A stretch of DNA of 36,110 nucleotides from Patescibacteria group bacterium (GTDB lineage Bacteria > Patescibacteriota > Patescibacteriia > Patescibacteriales > GWC2-42-12): positions 1 through 36,110 of the forward strand of contig JAQVNC010000011.1 in NCBI GenBank assembly GCA_028703305.1. Direction: 5' to 3'. Below, one piece after another: positions 14,870 through 23,500 of this stretch; positions within the stretch are counted from its first letter, which is position 1, and each line of letters begins with the position of its first letter. The notes under the pieces were generated by a model. It searched no databases, was not told the DNA's origin, and saw only the letters and a program-made list of their open reading frames with translations. The translations under genes were made by a program, and so were the position numbers.

Positions 14870-14894
14870 ATAAAATTTAGTATATAAAATTCCT

Positions 14895-15962
14895 TTAATT
14901 TTGGCAAATTATTCCCCCGCCCAAAACTTGATTTTTTTCATAAAATACCACGCTCTGGCCGGGAGCGATGGCTCGTTGCGGGATGGCAAATTTCACTTGA
15001 TATTTGTTTTTATTAATTTTAGCGGCCAGGCATTTTACCGGCTTATGATGATAACGGATTACGGCCTCGCATTTAAGCGGCATTTTCGGTTCAGTACCGA
15101 TAAGCCAACTTATATTTTTAGCAATTAATTTATCGCCGTATAAAATTTTGTTATCGCTTTTATTAACTACGTATAAAATATTTTTTTTATAATCCATCTT
15201 CGCCGCGTAATACGGGCCGGTGCCGCCGATCTCTATCCCCTTTCTCTGGCCGATCGTATAAAGCGGTAGGCCTTGATGCGCGCCGATAATTTTATTGTCT
15301 AAAGTTTTAATTTTACCGGCCTTTAATTTTAAATAACGCTTTAAAAATTCATTATGGCTCTTATCCGCTATAAAGCAGATTTCCTGGCTTTCCGGCTTTG
15401 CGGCCGCCGGCAATTTAAATTTTTTTGCTAACTGTCTGACTTGCGGTTTAGTGTAATCGCCCAGAGGAAAAAGTAAATGTTTTAATTCATCCTGATTTAG
15501 AGTATATAAAAAATATGACTGGTCTTTGTTTTTATCTTTGGCTTTATATAATTTATTATTTTTATTTATGGCGTAATGCCCGGTAGCCACATAATCAAAG
15601 CCTGATTTTTTGGCCTCTCTGATTAAAAGCCCGAGCTTAACCAGCTTATTGCATCTAACGCAAGGGTTGGGCGTTTTGCCTTTGGCATATTCGCTTAAAA
15701 AATTATCTACCACTTGCTTTTTAAAAATTCTAGAAAAATCTAAAGTATGGAGTGGTATGCCGATAATTTTTGCCGCGCGGCGCGCATCTTTAAAATCCCC
15801 CCTGCCCCCCTTTGCTAAAGGGGGCTGCTCCTCTTTCCAAAAACGCAAAAAAATACCAACGACATCATGCCCCTGATCTTTTAATATTTTAGCCGTTACC
15901 GAAGAATCCACTCCGCCGGACATGGCGACCGCGATTTTAAATTTGTTTTTGGCCTGTTTCAT
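14895..15962 (-). CDS. mnmA: tRNA-specific 2-thiouridylase MnmA
   Basis: This 355-residue enzyme thiolates U34 of tRNA-Lys, -Glu and -Gln. Seen: the PP-loop MSGGVDSS at 14-21, the catalytic pair C101 (NPCVRCN) and C196 (ESQEICF), ATGHY near 126, and the C-terminal GQRKGIEIGGTGPYY and YHHKPVKCLAAKI beta-barrel elements. The start codon directly abuts the TAA of the CAP-domain gene, so the genes are probably coupled. Odd: residues ~46-57 (QPPLAKGGRGDF) come from a palindromic repeat in the variable loop before DARRAAKIIGIP. The catalytic residues are untouched. Confidence 0.95.
   Translation of the reverse strand: MKQAKNKFKIAVAMSGGVDSSVTAKILKDQGHDVVGIFLRFWKEEQPPLAKGGRGDFKDARRAAKIIGIPLHTLDFSRIFKKQVVDNFLSEYAKGKTPNPCVRCNKLVKLGLLIREAKKSGFDYVATGHYAINKNNKLYKAKDKNKDQSYFLYTLNQDELKHLLFPLGDYTKPQVRQLAKKFKLPAAAKPESQEICFIADKSHNEFLKRYLKLKAGKIKTLDNKIIGAHQGLPLYTIGQRKGIEIGGTGPYYAAKMDYKKNILYVVNKSDNKILYGDKLIAKNISWLIGTEPKMPLKCEAVIRYHHKPVKCLAAKINKNKYQVKFAIPQRAIAPGQSVVFYEKNQVLGGGIICQN
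15790..15827. repeat. Palindromic repeat, family D (in frame inside mnmA)
   Basis: GCCCCC-C-TTT-GCT-AAA-GGGGGC (about 15804-15825) with adjacent C tracts, encoding PPLAKGGRGDF in MnmA. The G/C-run hairpin is unlike the surrounding AT-rich coding sequence and lies in a loop region of the protein. Confidence 0.65.
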
Positions 15963-17399
15963 TTAAAAAATAATCATAGCCATAAGCAAGCTTAAAAAAG
16001 CCAAGCTATAAGCGATAATATGCGGATGCTGTTTTTTTATTTCAATAAAAATATTTAAAATTAAGGCTATAAGCGCCAAAGCTAAAATTAATTTAAAATA
16101 CAAATTACTTAAACTCATAACCGGCGCCATGGCCGCGGCCGGATTATTTTTATAAAGCTGATAATGCTCTAAGGGCGTCGTTTTGATTATTTTCACGTCA
16201 TCCCAATCAACTTTGCCGTATCCGGCCGCGCCGGACGAATTAGTTGCGGTTAAGCTAGCCGGCACTAAAGGGTTTAAAATATTTTTTTCTTCTGCCGCGC
16301 TGATAAGCGCCGCGCCGTTCCAGATATTGGCTTGGCTTGATTCTTTATTTAAAGCGATTTTTTTATTATCAACAATAATTTCGGCAGAAACAGTATCTTC
16401 CGGCAAAATCGTTTTAATCTGAATGGCTTTTTCGTTATTCAGGGGATCGGCTTTAATGGATAAAATAGTAGTTTGCTGGTTAATCGCGGCCGGAGCTGGC
16501 GTTAAATTTACCTTTTCGCCCTGGACCTCGGAATTTCCCGCCGGCTGATTAACTTCCGGCTGTATGAGCTTAGGCGTAATCGGCTCACTTGGCAAGTTAG
16601 CAACCGTTGCCGGCGCGGCGAAATATTGCGCGATAAAAGCCGTATCAATTTGATTTAATTTGCCGTCAGCCATGGCCACGCCGATTTCTTTAAAATCGCC
16701 GTCAATAATATTACTATAATGGGTTGGGCTGTTTTTCCAGGCCAGAACCACGTCTTCGGCTCGCGAAAATCCCACGGCCAAATTTTCTCCGGCCACGGCG
16801 TATTGGTAATTTATTTTTTTAAGCCAATCTTTTAGGCTTAAACCGGCCGGACTCGTATGCGCGAAATACTGATTTAAAGCCATGTCTTCAACTTTTCCGT
16901 AAGCGGCCTGATTTAATTTCTCGCTTTCTAAAAGCGCCGGCAAAGAAATAGCTTTGCGTAAATTATTGGTCAATTCAATTATTTTTTTGGCTTCGGCTAA
17001 AGCCATATCCGGGCTAAGCCAGGCCGATATGGGATAAATTAAAATAAAAGCCACCACAATCGCTTTTATGGCGACTACGCCGGCGGCATGGAACAAAAGC
17101 CTTTTGGGCTTTAAGGCGTGCGGCTTGTAATTATTGCCGGCATGAGGAATAAATAAATCTTTAAGCGTGCCTTTGCCTAACGGATTTCTGCCCCGCTTAA
17201 CTTCGGCGCCGTCCTTCATGCCGTCGCGGTCAGTATCAGGATTTTTAGGGTCGGTGCCGTAAAGATATTTTTCTTCATAATCAGATAAGCCGTCATGGTC
17301 AGTGTCTTTAAAAATCTTGCCTTGCTTTACTTTTTTATCAAACTTTCTTTTCTTTTTTAAAAATTCCCGGTAATTATTTTTTTGTTTTGGCTTAGGCAT
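15963..17399 (-). CDS. Membrane-anchored CAP/SCP-domain protein with calcium-type repeats
   Basis: This 478-residue protein has a basic N-terminus, then two thrombospondin-3-like Asp-rich repeats (DTDHDGLSDYEE at 32-43 and DTDRDGMKDGAE at 55-66). A membrane segment follows at ~103-126, then a CAP domain at ~135-262 with the expected cavity residues H181 (FAHTSPAG), E205 (AGENLAVG), H227 (SPTHYSNI) and E238. A Pro/Ala-rich linker and a beta-rich region come next, and two membrane segments at ~433-455 and 459-478 close the chain. Bacterial CAP proteins are often secreted; their activity is mostly unknown. The gene heads the CAP-mnmA-alaS run. A weak TTGATT-17-TATTTT pair lies upstream at 17409-17437. 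Confidence 0.82.
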   Translation of the reverse strand: MPKPKQKNNYREFLKKKRKFDKKVKQGKIFKDTDHDGLSDYEEKYLYGTDPKNPDTDRDGMKDGAEVKRGRNPLGKGTLKDLFIPHAGNNYKPHALKPKRLLFHAAGVVAIKAIVVAFILIYPISAWLSPDMALAEAKKIIELTNNLRKAISLPALLESEKLNQAAYGKVEDMALNQYFAHTSPAGLSLKDWLKKINYQYAVAGENLAVGFSRAEDVVLAWKNSPTHYSNIIDGDFKEIGVAMADGKLNQIDTAFIAQYFAAPATVANLPSEPITPKLIQPEVNQPAGNSEVQGEKVNLTPAPAAINQQTTILSIKADPLNNEKAIQIKTILPEDTVSAEIIVDNKKIALNKESSQANIWNGAALISAAEEKNILNPLVPASLTATNSSGAAGYGKVDWDDVKIIKTTPLEHYQLYKNNPAAAMAPVMSLSNLYFKLILALALIALILNIFIEIKKQHPHIIAYSLAFLSLLMAMIIF

Positions 17400-17435
17400 A
17401 TTTATTTAAAAATACCATAAAATAAGAGAAAAATC

Positions 17436-17473
17436 AAAGCCCCTTGCTTAATAAATTAAGATAAGGAGCTTTT
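17436..17473 (-). terminator. Intrinsic terminator of the surface-protein operon
   Basis: Imperfect ~15-bp arms (17436-17450 and 17457-17473; AAAGCCCCTTGCTTA against TAAGATAAGGAGCTTT) with a short AT loop, followed on the minus strand by TTTGATTTTT. It lies 13 nt past the stop of the 591-residue secreted protein. Confidence 0.6.
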
Positions 17474-17486
17474 TAGTCTGTCATTA

Positions 17487-19262
17487 TTAGTATAACCTTA
17501 ATATTTCATCGCTGACATCGTAAATCGGCCGGCCGGCATATTTTTTTAGTTCAGCTAAACTTAAGATCGGCTGTTTTTTATGGTTCTTTATTATATAAAT
17601 TTTTTGCGAGGAGCCTCTTATAAGCTGGCCGTCAAAAAAATTCATATATTGGCGGATGACTTCATCCGGCACGTCATAAATTTTTTGCGCTTTGTATTTA
17701 TTTAACTGCGCCACGGTTCTAATGACAACTAATTTATTATTTTGGATTAAATATATTTTTTTATCATGGCCGCGGATTAAACTGCCGTTGGCAAAATATT
17801 CTAGGCCCGGTTTAACCGTATATAGAGGAAATTTGGCTAATATTTCAAGACTGACATCATTAATTTTTTGTTTATTATATTGTTTTAATTCTTCAAGATT
17901 TTTTATTAATTTTTTCTTGCCTTGAGCTATGACATAAATCTTTTTGTCCGACCCTCTAATAAGCTGGCCGTCGGTAAAATCAATATACTGCCTGATAACT
18001 TCATCCGGCACGTCGTAAATTTTCTGCGCTTTGTATTTTTTTAGCTGGGTCAAAGTTCTAATGACAATTAATTTGTCATCTTGAATTAAATATATTTTTT
18101 TATCCTGGCCGCGGATCAGCGTGCCGTTGGCGTAATATTTAACGGCTAAAACCTGCGGTAAAATTTGCGGCGTTATGACCGGCGTTTCTATGGCCGGTTC
18201 TTCTGCTGCTGGCGTGGAAGTGGCGATTAAACTGGGTTCGGCCGTGGTGGCCGTGGTAGTGGCCGAAGACTGCGTCTGCTGATAATAATAGCTGCCGCCG
18301 CCGCCAGAACTGCTTGGCGCGGGAGCTACTGCCTGATGATAAACCGCGAAATAAGTAAAATGCTTGGTCCAAACCGTTAAATCGCTCGGGCCGTTAAATT
18401 TGCATTCCTGGGCAGTAGTGGCCGTAAGGCTGTTTATGCTATTGTCCGGACAGATAACGGTAATTTCGGTAAAATCAGAGCTATTTCGGCTAAAACCGAT
18501 CTGGTTGCCGGCTTGCCCGGGAAATAAAATGCTGACCGGCTTATCAAAGGTTAAACTTTGGCCGGTAAAACCGATATTAATTATTTTATTGGCCTGGCTT
18601 ACCATGCCGGCATCAGCCGGAATAGATAAGCTTACATTGCTTATGGAAGGCGCGATTAAAGTTCCGTCCCAGGAACTATCGCCGGTTATGACGGTGCTTG
18701 AGGCGAAAGTAACAATAAATTTATTGGCCGCGGTTAATGAGTCTCTCTCTAAAATCAAGCCGTCCGAGCCGATGGTAACCGTTGAAGTGGCGGTGCTGGT
18801 CGCCACGGCGGTAAAATGAATTTCCGTTTCTTGGCTATCGCTTACGGAAGACGGAATGGTTATGGAGGAAACCGAATTTTCAACCGTCTGGTCGGCGCTG
18901 TTAAAGTTTAAGCTTAAATTTACTCTAGCTACGTAAGCTACGTCAACGCAGTTAGCTTCTTCGGCTATTAAATCGTTAATTCTAAAAATAAAAGTTTGGC
19001 CGACATAATCCGAGCAAGGCACTTCCATAAAATATTTGCCGGTCGCCGCGGCCGTAGTGCTGGCGATTTCCAAACTATCGGTTTTACGGCGCATGGTAAT
19101 TATCGGGCTTGAAGTCGCGGCTACGCCGTTAACGCTGGCCGTGCCATAGTACAAGACCGGAATTGTCGGCGGAGTTAAAGCGCGCACGGCTGACCAGGCC
19201 GCGAAAATAGCGGAGAGAATTACCGCGATAGCGAATATAATTTTTATTATTTTTATATTCAT
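17487..19262 (-). CDS. Secreted surface protein with four LIRGxDKKIY modules
   Basis: This 591-residue protein has an N-terminal signal peptide (~1-29, hydrophobic core IIFAIAVILSAIFAAW). A ~90-residue beta module opens TPPTIPVLYYG and includes GKYFMEVP. It matches the first domain of the neighbouring 404-residue protein. A Ser/Thr/Val-rich beta region comes next, then a low-complexity linker SSSGGGGSYYYQQTQS. The C-terminus holds four ~50-residue modules with core LIRGxDKKIYxI...L..YxxxxIxDVxxEI. Modules 1 and 3 are nearly identical and 2 and 4 are alike, so a pair was duplicated. No membrane anchor or sorting signal is visible at the C-terminus. Function unknown; probably surface-exposed. 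Confidence 0.8.
   Translation of the reverse strand: MNIKIIKIIFAIAVILSAIFAAWSAVRALTPPTIPVLYYGTASVNGVAATSSPIITMRRKTDSLEIASTTAAATGKYFMEVPCSDYVGQTFIFRINDLIAEEANCVDVAYVARVNLSLNFNSADQTVENSVSSITIPSSVSDSQETEIHFTAVATSTATSTVTIGSDGLILERDSLTAANKFIVTFASSTVITGDSSWDGTLIAPSISNVSLSIPADAGMVSQANKIINIGFTGQSLTFDKPVSILFPGQAGNQIGFSRNSSDFTEITVICPDNSINSLTATTAQECKFNGPSDLTVWTKHFTYFAVYHQAVAPAPSSSGGGGSYYYQQTQSSATTTATTAEPSLIATSTPAAEEPAIETPVITPQILPQVLAVKYYANGTLIRGQDKKIYLIQDDKLIVIRTLTQLKKYKAQKIYDVPDEVIRQYIDFTDGQLIRGSDKKIYVIAQGKKKLIKNLEELKQYNKQKINDVSLEILAKFPLYTVKPGLEYFANGSLIRGHDKKIYLIQNNKLVVIRTVAQLNKYKAQKIYDVPDEVIRQYMNFFDGQLIRGSSQKIYIIKNHKKQPILSLAELKKYAGRPIYDVSDEILRLY
17490..18150. repeat. Tandem ~340-bp duplication encoding the LIRG modules
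   Basis: Two copies of a two-module unit. The segment at about 17640-17780 closely matches that at about 17980-18130, sharing stretches such as TTCATCCGGCACGTC and AAATATATTTTTTTATC. Copies differ mostly by third-codon changes, which implies a fairly recent duplication held by selection on protein. Confidence 0.75.
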
Positions 19263-19271
19263 TTTACCAGA

Positions 19272-19303
19272 CAGCCCTTTGCTTTAATTAAAACAAAGGG
19301 CTG
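19272..19303. other. Hairpin between the two small surface-protein genes
   Basis: A perfect 10-bp stem CAGCCCTTTG/CAAAGGGCTG with a 12-nt AT loop sits 10 nt upstream of the ATG at 19262. There is no following T tract on the minus strand, so a leader structure affecting downstream translation or RNA stability is as likely as a terminator. Confidence 0.45.
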
Positions 19304-19330
19304 GTATTTATATTATTCGTCATCTTCCGC

Positions 19331-20545
19331 TTATCTTTTCGCTCCGCTATAAGCAATCGCCCTAACCGCGTCCCAATCAACCGCCGAAACCGGCGCGCGC
19401 TTATAAAAATATTTAAATGATAAAATAGCAACTTTTTCCGAATTTAAATTGCGCGCGCTCGGCCTTAAGCCATAAGCCATAATGGTAACGGCCGCGTTAT
19501 CATTGGCATTAGACATATTGGCATCGCGCCCGTAAATTTTCTTAAACGACGTTTTGGCTTTGGTTTCAGCCGCCGCGCTTTTTACGCTCGGCCATCTGCC
19601 GTTGGCGATTTTAATCGCGTCCTGCCATTCGGCTTGGGTTTTAGGCAGTTTGCCGAAAGCGGCCTGGTAAGAGCCTATTACTCCGGCTCTTTCCCCGGCT
19701 CCTAAAATCTTCGTGCCGGCCGTGCCGTAAGTAATAAAGAAATTCAAGCGGTTAATTTCGGACCCGGCTAAATCTCTGTGCCCGCTTAATTTGCTGATGT
19801 ATTTATCAGAAGTGGTTTTTTCTTTAGCTTCATCAATCTTGGCGCCGGCATTGCTTAAAATTACATCTCTTTTTTCCGTCCAAATCGCGGCTGAATCGGT
19901 TAAAATCTGATTTAGCTGGACTTCGGCCGCGCTGATTTTAACGCCTAAAACTTGAGGGGTGGTTACCATAGGCGGAGTTAACGGAACTGTTGGGATAGTT
20001 TGGCTGGTGCTGGTCGTTTGGCTGGTTGAGCTTGAAGAAGATGAGCCTCCACCACCACCTCCGCCTCCTCCGCCGCCTGAACTGATCGCGGTGCAAACTC
20101 CATTGCTTAAACTATAGCCGGAATTACAGGTTATAGCGCATTGCGGATAAGCTCCGATTGTGCCGTTAGCGATTGAGCTTGGGTTGCAAACGGACGGGGC
20201 GGTAGTTATTGCCAAATCAATTTTATCGCTGGCTACGCTAACCGGATTAGCCGCCACTTTTTCCACGGCTAAAGTTCCATTGACTTTATAAGTTAAGCTG
20301 GCGCCGGCATTGCTGGCAGGAACTTCCAAAAAATATTTTCCGGCCTGGGTAGTGGTAGTTCGCGCGGCTTCGCTAGCGCCGTTAAGCACGGTAATAATAG
20401 TTCCGATAGGCGCGTTGGCGCCATCAATTTTTACGTCGCCATAAACTGCCAAAGGAATTGCCGGCGGCGTATCGGCCAATACCATAACGGGCATCATTAA
20501 GGCGCTTACAAGCATGGTAAAATACAGAATTTTCATTTTATTCAT
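19331..20545 (-). CDS. Secreted surface protein with Gly/Ser linker
   Basis: This 404-residue protein has a signal peptide (cleavage likely after VMVLA, ~24). An N-terminal beta module, TPPAIPLAVYGDVKIDG through GKYFLEVP, is shared with the next gene's product. A small cysteine-containing segment (four Cys, ~115-150) follows, then a run of eleven Gly and six Ser, and a C-terminal domain of ~200 residues. That domain has GERAGVIGSYQAAFGKLP, NGRWPSVKSAAAETKAKTSF and NANDNAAVTIMAYGLRP. I do not recognise a catalytic motif in it. It starts 18 nt after the giant adhesin stop, so the two are almost surely co-transcribed. Probably a cell-surface accessory or partner of the adhesin. Confidence 0.78.
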   Translation of the reverse strand: MNKMKILYFTMLVSALMMPVMVLADTPPAIPLAVYGDVKIDGANAPIGTIITVLNGASEAARTTTTQAGKYFLEVPASNAGASLTYKVNGTLAVEKVAANPVSVASDKIDLAITTAPSVCNPSSIANGTIGAYPQCAITCNSGYSLSNGVCTAISSGGGGGGGGGGGSSSSSSTSQTTSTSQTIPTVPLTPPMVTTPQVLGVKISAAEVQLNQILTDSAAIWTEKRDVILSNAGAKIDEAKEKTTSDKYISKLSGHRDLAGSEINRLNFFITYGTAGTKILGAGERAGVIGSYQAAFGKLPKTQAEWQDAIKIANGRWPSVKSAAAETKAKTSFKKIYGRDANMSNANDNAAVTIMAYGLRPSARNLNSEKVAILSFKYFYKRAPVSAVDWDAVRAIAYSGAKR

Positions 20546-20563
20546 AGATAAAATTTATATTTT

Positions 20564-23500
20564 CTAGTCAGCGGCGATAAAGCTGCCGGAACCGGTTGAC
20601 CAGAGCCAGTAGCCTTTACCATGCTGTAAGTAAGAGCTGGTTTTATCAGCATTGTTTTGATCATATACCATATATCCGCTTGGTATGGTGGAAAGATAAG
20701 TTGAGGTATTTTTATAAGCCGTAACCGATTTATAGCCGATTAAATTCCAGCCGGAGATTACGCTATAAGTTGAAGGCGGGTTTGGCGCGGCCGGGGCCGA
20801 AGTTCCGGTTATGGTTAGAGTTGCCGAATTAGTCATGTTAATCCAATAGCCTTTGCCGTCTTGCATGGTTTCTAAAGTTCCGCCAACGTCTGGCGTATAA
20901 GCTTTCCAGGTTCCGGCGTCATAATATTGGACTACCGTAGAAGTGCCGACTCCGCTGATGCCTAAAAGTACGGTAGCGATCGCCGTATTAGACGGTATTA
21001 TCGGGAAAGAAACTAAATTCCAACCCGAGCTTAAGGCGATATCGCAAGTATAAACTCCGGCTACCGGTCCGGTACAAATTGAACTCGGATAAGTTACCGG
21101 GGTTGCCAAAGTGAAAACATTATTGCTGATATCTGATCCGGTTAAGCTGGCCGCGTCAGTAGCGGTAACTTTTATCATAGCGTTAGCTGAAGTCAAGCCG
21201 GTCGGCGTCCAGGAATAAGCGCCGTCATTATCAGTATCGGCAATAATTGTAGTCCAAGCGCCGCCGCCGTCCGTGGAATATTCCAATTTTACATCAAGGC
21301 TGCCGGCCGCGGTTATATTATCGGTCGCGGTCCAAGTTATAATATGCGCTACGGTATTATCCCATGACTCGCCGCCGTTCGGGCTGTTTAAAGCCGCGAC
21401 CGGAGCGGTTGAGTCGGTAACTACCGAATAAGTAATGCTAAAGGCGCTGCTTTCAGCGGTCGTGGCATTAGTGGCTAAATCAGTGGCAATAACTCTTACC
21501 TTGCCGTTAGAAGTATTGGTTGATGGCACGGTCCAGCTTTCCGTTCCGTCGTTTGAAGAACTATCAACGATATTAGTCCAGCTTGAGCCGCCGTTAATGC
21601 TATAATCAATTTTCATTGAAGTGGCGCTAAGGTTTGTGTCAGACGCGGTCCAGCTAATAGTATAAACATTGCCGCCGGTTAAAGTCTGGCCGGTGAACAT
21701 GCTATTTAGAGTTAAAGCCGGCACGGTATTGTCCGTATTTAATTGCCCGACATATCTATAGCCGACGTTACCAAAACTATCAGTTGCTTCAGTGCAAATA
21801 TAATTAGTGCGATTGCCGGTTATGGAAAAATCAACTCCGCTGGTAAATGAATTCCCGTAAGTATCCGAGCCATTACAAGTCGCATCGTCGCTATAGCCAT
21901 ATTCCGGGGTAACAGTATTGGCATCAACAATAGTTACATTAATAGTATCGGTCTTAACCGGCCCAGCATCGGTTCCGCTTACTACCGTTAAAACCGGCGC
22001 GACAACATCTTTGTCTGCGGTCGGAGTGGCTGTAGCCGCGCTGACATTGCCTGACGCGTCAGTAGCGGTTACCGAAGGGGTAATAACACCGTCGTTAAGA
22101 GATGAGCCGTCTATGGTAATTGAATAATTTCCGCCTGTGGCTGTACCAGAACCAGTAACCGTATGAGCAGGACCAACGTCACTTAAGCTAACGTTAACTG
22201 TGCTATTTGCTTCAGCCGTACCAGTTATTATAATAGCCGCTTTTTCTGAATCATTTATTTTTTCATTTCCGGCGATATGAGAAATTACCGGAGCAGATGG
22301 AGCGTCTGCATCTTTAGTCGCAGTATCAGTACCAGCCGAGCCAGTGTTACCGGCTGCATCAGTTAAAGTAACGCTCGCGGTTAACGTGCCGTCAGCAAGA
22401 GCGGAAACATTAACGCCGGTAATATTGATTGAACCAGCGCCGGACACAGTGCCGGCTCCGGTTACTGAACCGCCACCACCGCTAGTTGTAATAGTATAAG
22501 CGATAACAGCATTTGCCTCGCCAGTGCCGGTAATAGTTGCCGCGGTTTTGTTTGCGTTATTTATTGGATCAAGCAAGGTAATGGTTGGAGCGGTTGGAGC
22601 CGCAACATCTTTAGTCGCAGTCGGTGAAGTTGCCGCTGTACTAACATTCCCGGCCGCGTCGGTCGCGGTTACGGATGGAGTGATGGTTCCGTCAGTCAAT
22701 GCAGTGCCATCAATAGTAATTGAATAAGACGTCGCTCCGCCTACCAATTGTTGAGTACCGGATACTGTCGCTACATTGGTTAGAGAAACGGTTACCAGAG
22801 AATTAGCTTCAGCCGTACCGGCAACAACGATTGTTGCTTTTTCTGCATCATTGATTACATTATCTGTAGCGATTGAGGAAATAACCGGAGTACCTGGCGC
22901 GGCAACATCTTTAGTTGCCGTTGGGTCAGTATCAGCCGCGCTGGTATTGCCGGCCGCGTCAGTAGCGGTTACGGATGGAGTAATAGTGCCGTCTGTTAAG
23001 CCCGAAGCGTCAATTGTGATATCATAAGCGCCGCCTCCGCTTGCACTTCCCGTGACTGGACCGGCAGTCGCAACGCCAACTAAGGTAACGCTAACGGTTG
23101 AGTTTGCCTCTGCTGTTCCGACTACGTGCACTGCGGTTTTTTCGCTATCATTAATATAGTTATCACCCGCGATTGAAGTGATAGTTGGAGCGCTAGGAAC
23201 GCTAGCGTCTTTTGTCGCGGTATCGGTTCCGGCAGGTCCAACGTTGCCCGCGGTATCAGTTAAAGTAACTGAAGCGGTCAATGTGCCATTATCCAAGCTA
23301 GAAACATCGATCGACGTAATCGTCTGGTCTCCGCCCGTCAATGTTCCTGTGCCGGTTACCGGTGAACCTGGGCTTGCGTCTTCAATTGAATAATTATAAG
23401 TTGTTCCGGATTCACCAACTATATGAAGAGTTGCCGCTGTTTTATTGGCGTTATTTATCGGGTCAAGCAAAGTAATTGTTGTTGGCGCTACCGGCGTATG

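Noticed and set aside
18139-18372. A minus-strand 77-residue frame in the linker region of the 591-residue protein
   Set aside because: It is a shifted frame of the same strand with a His/Arg-rich translation and no start context. The main frame is clearly coding through it.
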